From: Mycobacterium seoulense
GTDB taxonomy: Bacteria > Actinomycetota > Actinomycetes > Mycobacteriales > Mycobacteriaceae
NCBI RefSeq assembly: GCF_010731595.1
Contig: NZ_AP022582.1
Coordinates: 4,278,001 to 4,342,000, forward strand
Length of the DNA: 64,000 nt
Direction: 5' to 3'
Below, in pieces: positions 60,171 through 64,000 of this stretch; position 1 is the first letter of the stretch, and every line of letters starts with the position of its first letter. Position numbers and translations under genes: made by a program. The notes beneath the pieces were generated by a model. It was not told where the DNA came from. It searched no databases and worked only from the letters and a program-made list of their open reading frames with translations.

Positions 60171-63012
60171 CCATCGAAACCGGCCGTGCCACGGGGGCGT
60201 CAGCGGGGACATCGGCTTGGCGGGGTAGCGTGCGCGGCCACCAGAACCAGCGGCCAAGCAGCGCCACGATGGACGGCACGATGAAGGCCCGCACGACCAG
60301 GGTGTCCAACAGCAGCCCGACCGCGATGGTGGTGCCGATCTGGGCGATGCTGAGCACGCTGCTGCTCAGCAACGCCAGCATGGTGAGGCCGAAGACGATG
60401 CCCGCGACGGTGACGACCCCGCCGGTACCGCCGAACGCGCGAATGATGCCGGTCCGCAGGCCCGCCGCCGATTCTTGTTTGATACGCAACGCCAGCAGCA
60501 GGTTGTAGTCCGCCCCGACGGCGATCAGCGCGATGAACGCGATTGGGGCGACGGCCCAGTGCAATTCGTGGTGGAGCAGGTGCTGCCAGATCAGCACGCT
60601 GGCACCGACGGCCGACGCGTAGGAGGTGACGACGGTTCCGACGACGACCAGCCCCGCGACCGGGCTGCGCAGCATCGCCGTGACGATCAAGAAGATGAGC
60701 ACCAACGCGGCGCCGACGAGCAGCTTGACGTCGCCGGCGACGAAGCGCTGCAGGTCGGCAGTGACGGGCCCGACGCCGGCAAGGTCCACCTCGGTGGGGG
60801 CCAGGGTGCCTTCCTTGGTGGCCTCCTTGATGGCGCCGCGCACCTGGTCTGCCCGCTGGGCTCCGTCGGAGCCCCACTCCGAGCCTTCGCCGTAGACCAG
60901 CAGGTAAGCGGCGCGGCCGTTCCCGGAGATCAGGTGGCCCAGGGCGGCGGTGTAGCGCGGATCGGTCAAAGCCCGCTGCGGCAGGTAGAAATCCGCCGCC
61001 GCACTGCCCTGGAATTGCGTTGCGAGCTCGTTGAGGTAGTCGGTCAATTGCCGCATCTGGGGCCCCAGCGTATCGGTCAGGCTCAGGAGGTCATGGGTGG
61101 CCGAACGCGCCTGCCCCAACGCGTCTTTCATCGAGGCCACGCTCTGCGGCAGAGCGGCCATCGCGGTGGCGGCCGTGCTCGAACCGCTGGTCAGTTCGGC
61201 GGCGCCGGCGTCGAGGCGTGCCGACGTCTGCACCAGGCTGTCTACCGGCTGGAGCACGCGGTCCACGGTCGAACAGATCGGGTTGGCGGCGCAGTCGGGG
61301 GTTCGCCCGACGAAGTCCCGCAGCGGGTCGAGGTATCCCGACACCGCGGTGACGTTGCGCTGCAGCCCATCCATCCCGGCGCGCATGTCGTCTGCGGCTC
61401 CGGACACCTCGGCCAGCCCCGCACTGCCGCCGCGCAGGCCCTTCCCCAAGCCGTCCACCGCGAGCTGGGTCCGCGCCAGCGCGCCGTCCAACTCGGAGAC
61501 CCGTTTGAGGCGTTGGGTCAGCGAGTCCATGGTGTCCCCGAACTGCCGTCCGAGCACACCGGCCTGATAGCTCAGGGTGGCCTGCTCGGGGACCTTGCCG
61601 TCGGGCCGGCTGGCCGACTGCACCGCGCGTACACCGGGTACGGCCATGATGTGTCGCGTGATTCGCTCGATGGCGATCAGGCCGGCAGGGTTGCGCAGGT
61701 CGTGGTCGGCCCGGATCGCGATGACGTCGGGCAACAGCGAATTGGATGCGAAGTGGCGATCGGCGCTGACGTACCCGCGGTTGGAGTCGGTCGACGACGG
61801 CGTTGCGGCGGGTTCGTCGAAGCCGACCCGCATGCCGGCCAACGGCAGCGCGGCCAGCAGTGTCAACCCGCCCGCGGTGACCAGGATCGGGCCGGGCCAG
61901 CGGGCGACGGCGGTCCCCACGCGGCGCCAGTGCCGCGCCGTCCCCGACGGCCGCGGTTCGAGATACCCCCGGCGGATGGCCAGGCTCATCAGCGCGGGCG
62001 TCAGGGTCAGCGCGGCCGCCATGGTCGCCAGAATGCCGACGGCGCACGGCAACCCGGCGCTGCGGAACGAACCCACCTGCGCGAACACCAGGCAGGCCAG
62101 CGCCACCGACACCGTGAGCGCCGACCCGATCACCACGGGCGCGATCGAACGGTAGGCCTCCGCCAGCGCCTGGGCCGGTGCGACGGCGCGGCGGCGGCCT
62201 TCGTGGTAGCGGCCGACCAGGAAGATCGCGTAGTCGGTGCCGGCGCCCAGCGTCATGGCCGCCATCAGCGCGACCGAAAAGAGCGACACTTCAACCACAT
62301 TGGATTGTCCCAGGGCGGCCACGACGGCGCGGGCCAGGGCCAGGGCGAGCCCGACCGAGATCAGCGGAATCGCCGCCGCGATCGGCGATCGGTACACCAT
62401 CAGCAGCAGGAGCAGGATGAGGCCGATGGTGGCGGCGGTGATGCCGAGCATCTGCCGATCGATCGCGGAGAATTCGTCGACGATCGTGGCGCCCGGCCCG
62501 GTGACATGGACGTCCAAGCCGGCCGGCGGCGAAAGCCTCTGGACGGTGGCGCGCACGGCGTTCACCGAATCGCGCGCCTGAGCGGTGCCGAGCATCCCGG
62601 CCAGCCGCACCATGACGCTGACGGCCCGCCCGTCCGAACTCCGCGCGCCGGCGGCCGTGGCGGGCTGCGACCACAGGTCGGTCACCGCGTACACGTGACG
62701 ATGATCGGATCCCAGGGCCGCCGTCATCGCGTCGTAGAACTGGCGGTCGCGCGGCGCAAGCGCCTGATTGCGTTCCAGCACAACGTAAACGAAGTTATTG
62801 CTCGGTGTTTGATCGAACAACTGGGCGGCGCGCGCCGCCGCGACAGCGCTTGGCGCGTCGGTGGGCATGAAGGATCGGGCGTGCGAGTCGACCACCCGCT
62901 CCAGTTGCGGGACAACCAGATTGGCGGCGCCCGCCGCCACGACCCACAGGCCGACAACCAGGACCGCATAGCGACCGGTGAGCCGCCTCAGTAATCCACC
63001 GCGGTCATGCAA
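60145..63012 (-). CDS. MmpL-family RND transporter
   Basis: A roughly 955-residue RND transporter of the mycobacterial membrane protein large family, which exports lipids or siderophores. Two membrane halves carry the MMPL marks GAGTDYAIFLVGRYHEGRRR and GADYNLLLALRIKQESAAG, with large external loops (GFDEPAATPSSTDSNRGYVS) and twelve predicted helices. No mmpS gene is next to it. Start: no ATG or GTG fits in frame; TTG 63012 overlaps the stop of the upstream 126-residue gene and gives a normal N-terminus (LHDRGGLLRRLTGRYAVLVVG). Which numbered MmpL it is cannot be told. Confidence 0.88.
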   Translation of the reverse strand: MHDRGGLLRRLTGRYAVLVVGLWVVAAGAANLVVPQLERVVDSHARSFMPTDAPSAVAAARAAQLFDQTPSNNFVYVVLERNQALAPRDRQFYDAMTAALGSDHRHVYAVTDLWSQPATAAGARSSDGRAVSVMVRLAGMLGTAQARDSVNAVRATVQRLSPPAGLDVHVTGPGATIVDEFSAIDRQMLGITAATIGLILLLLLMVYRSPIAAAIPLISVGLALALARAVVAALGQSNVVEVSLFSVALMAAMTLGAGTDYAIFLVGRYHEGRRRAVAPAQALAEAYRSIAPVVIGSALTVSVALACLVFAQVGSFRSAGLPCAVGILATMAAALTLTPALMSLAIRRGYLEPRPSGTARHWRRVGTAVARWPGPILVTAGGLTLLAALPLAGMRVGFDEPAATPSSTDSNRGYVSADRHFASNSLLPDVIAIRADHDLRNPAGLIAIERITRHIMAVPGVRAVQSASRPDGKVPEQATLSYQAGVLGRQFGDTMDSLTQRLKRVSELDGALARTQLAVDGLGKGLRGGSAGLAEVSGAADDMRAGMDGLQRNVTAVSGYLDPLRDFVGRTPDCAANPICSTVDRVLQPVDSLVQTSARLDAGAAELTSGSSTAATAMAALPQSVASMKDALGQARSATHDLLSLTDTLGPQMRQLTDYLNELATQFQGSAAADFYLPQRALTDPRYTAALGHLISGNGRAAYLLVYGEGSEWGSDGAQRADQVRGAIKEATKEGTLAPTEVDLAGVGPVTADLQRFVAGDVKLLVGAALVLIFLIVTAMLRSPVAGLVVVGTVVTSYASAVGASVLIWQHLLHHELHWAVAPIAFIALIAVGADYNLLLALRIKQESAAGLRTGIIRAFGGTGGVVTVAGIVFGLTMLALLSSSVLSIAQIGTTIAVGLLLDTLVVRAFIVPSIVALLGRWFWWPRTLPRQADVPADAPVARPVSMATAAGSRR

Positions 63013-63385
63013 CGGTCTGCCGATCGCCCGCCGGTCCGCCGAAGAGGCCCACGGCGACGTGCTCGCCCCGGGACAGGGAGCGCACCCGCAGCGAGCGCCG
63101 GGAGCCGATCCGCACCAGCGCGTGCAGGCCGGGCTCGGCGGCCTCGAGGTCTGCCCGCACCTGTTCGGCCGGCACCCCCTCGTGCGCCGCCTGGTCCAGC
63201 TTGGCCACCAGCATGGTGATCCAGCGCTGTCCCAGTGAAAGCAGCAGGCCCTCCTCGTCACCGAACAGCCGGGCTACGTCCGAGGAGTCGGCGACCAACG
63301 CGAGCGCCGCCTCGGGATCGGTGTCGGCGGTTTTGATCACTTCGGCCATGAAGGCCATTCGGTCGTGCAGCAGTGTCCATGTCAT
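63005..63385 (-). CDS. Small protein upstream of mmpL
   Basis: A 126-residue soluble, largely helical protein (MAFMAEVIKTADTDPEAALA, LLLSLGQRWITMLVAKLDQA), basic towards the end. No family recognised. The stop codon overlaps the TTG start of mmpL by eight bases, so the pair is cotranscribed. It might be a small regulator or accessory factor of the transporter. ATG 63385 starts 133 bp from the divergent gene at the window edge; that gap has no clear promoter. Confidence 0.65.
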   Translation of the reverse strand: MTWTLLHDRMAFMAEVIKTADTDPEAALALVADSSDVARLFGDEEGLLLSLGQRWITMLVAKLDQAAHEGVPAEQVRADLEAAEPGLHALVRIGSRRSLRVRSLSRGEHVAVGLFGGPAGDRQTVA

Positions 63386-63518
63386 GACTCGACGCTAGGA
63401 AAGAAACCGGGCGGTGCGCGTCGTGCCGAAGTGCAGTCTTTGTCTCCTACCACGGGCGGAGGTGATTGCCGCCCACGGGATGATGTCACCAGGTCGCGCG
63501 CTCTTTTACGATTGGACG

Positions 63519-64000
63519 ATGTTGCGTGGCGCAACGAGATACCTGCGGGAACAGCTTCGCCGGCGAGGCGAGCTGATTCCCGTCGGTCTGACCTGGGCGT
63601 CGTTGATAGCCGTCGATGTCAGCCACGTCGGCGGCGCGGTGATCGCGATCCTGCAGCGTCCTTCCGCCGATCTGCCCGTCGGGCTGACCGCCTTCGCGGT
63701 GTCCATCGCGCCGACGCTCGTGTTCTTCTTCCTGAATACGAAGCTCAGCCCGGTGCTGATGTGGGCGACCTGGTCGACGGCCACCGCGATGATGCTGTTC
63801 GGCACGTCGACCCCCATTCACGCCGATTTCGCACCGGCGCTGCTGGTGCTGATGGTGTTGTCAACTGCGACATTGAGTTCCATTGCGGGTGGCTTGTTGT
63901 CGGCGGTGTCTGCGGCCGCGCTGCTGCTGGCCGCGGCCGCACTGCACCGCCTGGACGCGGTGGTGCTCTATCTGGCTTTCGTCGGCGCAGGGTGGCTACT
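63519..64000 (+). CDS. Polytopic membrane protein, N-terminal part (cut by window edge)
   Basis: An open frame from ATG 63519 runs to the window end (about 160 residues, no stop). At least five hydrophobic helices in a row are seen (FAVSIAPTLVFFFLNTK, VLMWATWSTATAMMLFG, APALLVLMVLSTATLSSIAG, AVSAAALLLAAAAL, VVLYLAFVGAGWL) after a basic start MLRGATRYLREQLRRRG. This looks like the sensor part of a membrane histidine kinase or another integral protein; the deciding part lies outside. It is divergent from the mmpL pair. Confidence 0.65.
   Translation, partial: MLRGATRYLREQLRRRGELIPVGLTWASLIAVDVSHVGGAVIAILQRPSADLPVGLTAFAVSIAPTLVFFFLNTKLSPVLMWATWSTATAMMLFGTSTPIHADFAPALLVLMVLSTATLSSIAGGLLSAVSAAALLLAAAALHRLDAVVLYLAFVGAGWL

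Noticed and set aside
60475..62994. An 839-codon plus-strand frame opposite mmpL
   Set aside because: Composition is rich in Gly, Gln, His, Asp and Arg, typical of a shadow frame; the mmpL motifs on the other strand are clear.

Overview
The window is about 64 kb of high-GC DNA from the chromosomal origin region of a Mycobacterium. The whole order fhaA-fhaB-pstP-rodA-pbpA-pknA-pknB / trpG / crgA / ppiA / cwsA / tRNA-Ala, tRNA-Ile / gyrA-gyrB / dciA-recF-dnaN-dnaA / rpmH-rnpA-yidD-yidC-jag-rsmG-parA-parB / cwlM-trx-trxB2 / rsmA-sigM / murJ (mviN) / mutT4 / pcnA is that of M. tuberculosis, drawn in the reverse orientation. An ESX-2 type eccB-eccC pair points to a slow-growing, non-tuberculous species. 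No rRNA, insertion sequence, prophage, CRISPR array or gyrA intein is seen.

Layout. 1-740: the 5' end of a conserved mycobacterial secreted-type protein (minus strand) and tRNA-Leu(CAG). 982-10797: a plus-strand operon of FHA proteins, the PP2C phosphatase, SEDS/PBP pair and the kinases PknA and PknB, with overlapping start/stop codons. 10775-15614: trpG, a DUF881 protein, crgA, a PH-like protein, ppiA, cwsA, two tRNAs and a DUF3566 protein. 15728-25538: gyrA, gyrB, dciA, recF, dnaN, oriC, dnaA on the minus strand. 26142-31550: rpmH to parB on the plus strand, with two perfect parS sites. 31816-43504: a GNAT-like gene, cwlM, trxA-type thioredoxin, trxB2, rsmA, sigM, murJ, a DUF6049 protein and mutT4.

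From 43589 to the end the window becomes accessory. A three-gene cassette (a 507-aa paralogue of the gene at the left edge plus two small membrane proteins) sits between mutT4 and pcnA, which are direct neighbours in M. tuberculosis. After pcnA and a calcium-repeat protein, the esxF-esxE-cpnT genes expected from M. tuberculosis are missing; a DUF2563 protein and two tandem paralogous membrane proteins are found instead. Then come an ESX-2 associated 728-aa protein, a 312-aa Pro/Gly-rich protein, a lytic transglycosylase, eccB2 and a full-length eccC2. The rest of ESX-2 (PE/PPE, esxD/esxC, espG, eccD, mycP, eccE, eccA) does not follow; an mmpL gene runs into eccC2 from the other side with overlapping 3' ends. 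The window closes with a small gene upstream of mmpL and the start of a polytopic membrane protein.

How the genes work together. One group is replication and segregation around oriC (DnaA, DnaN, RecF, DciA, gyrase, ParA/ParB/parS). A second is the phospho-controlled cell-wall system: PknA/PknB and PstP on one side of oriC, and their partners CwlM and the MurJ-pseudokinase on the other, with FhaA, FhaB, RodA, PbpA, CrgA and CwsA. A third is redox and envelope stress (TrxB2, thioredoxin, SigM, RsmA). The accessory right end carries type VII secretion parts and candidate secreted proteins, several of which share a promoter-like element.
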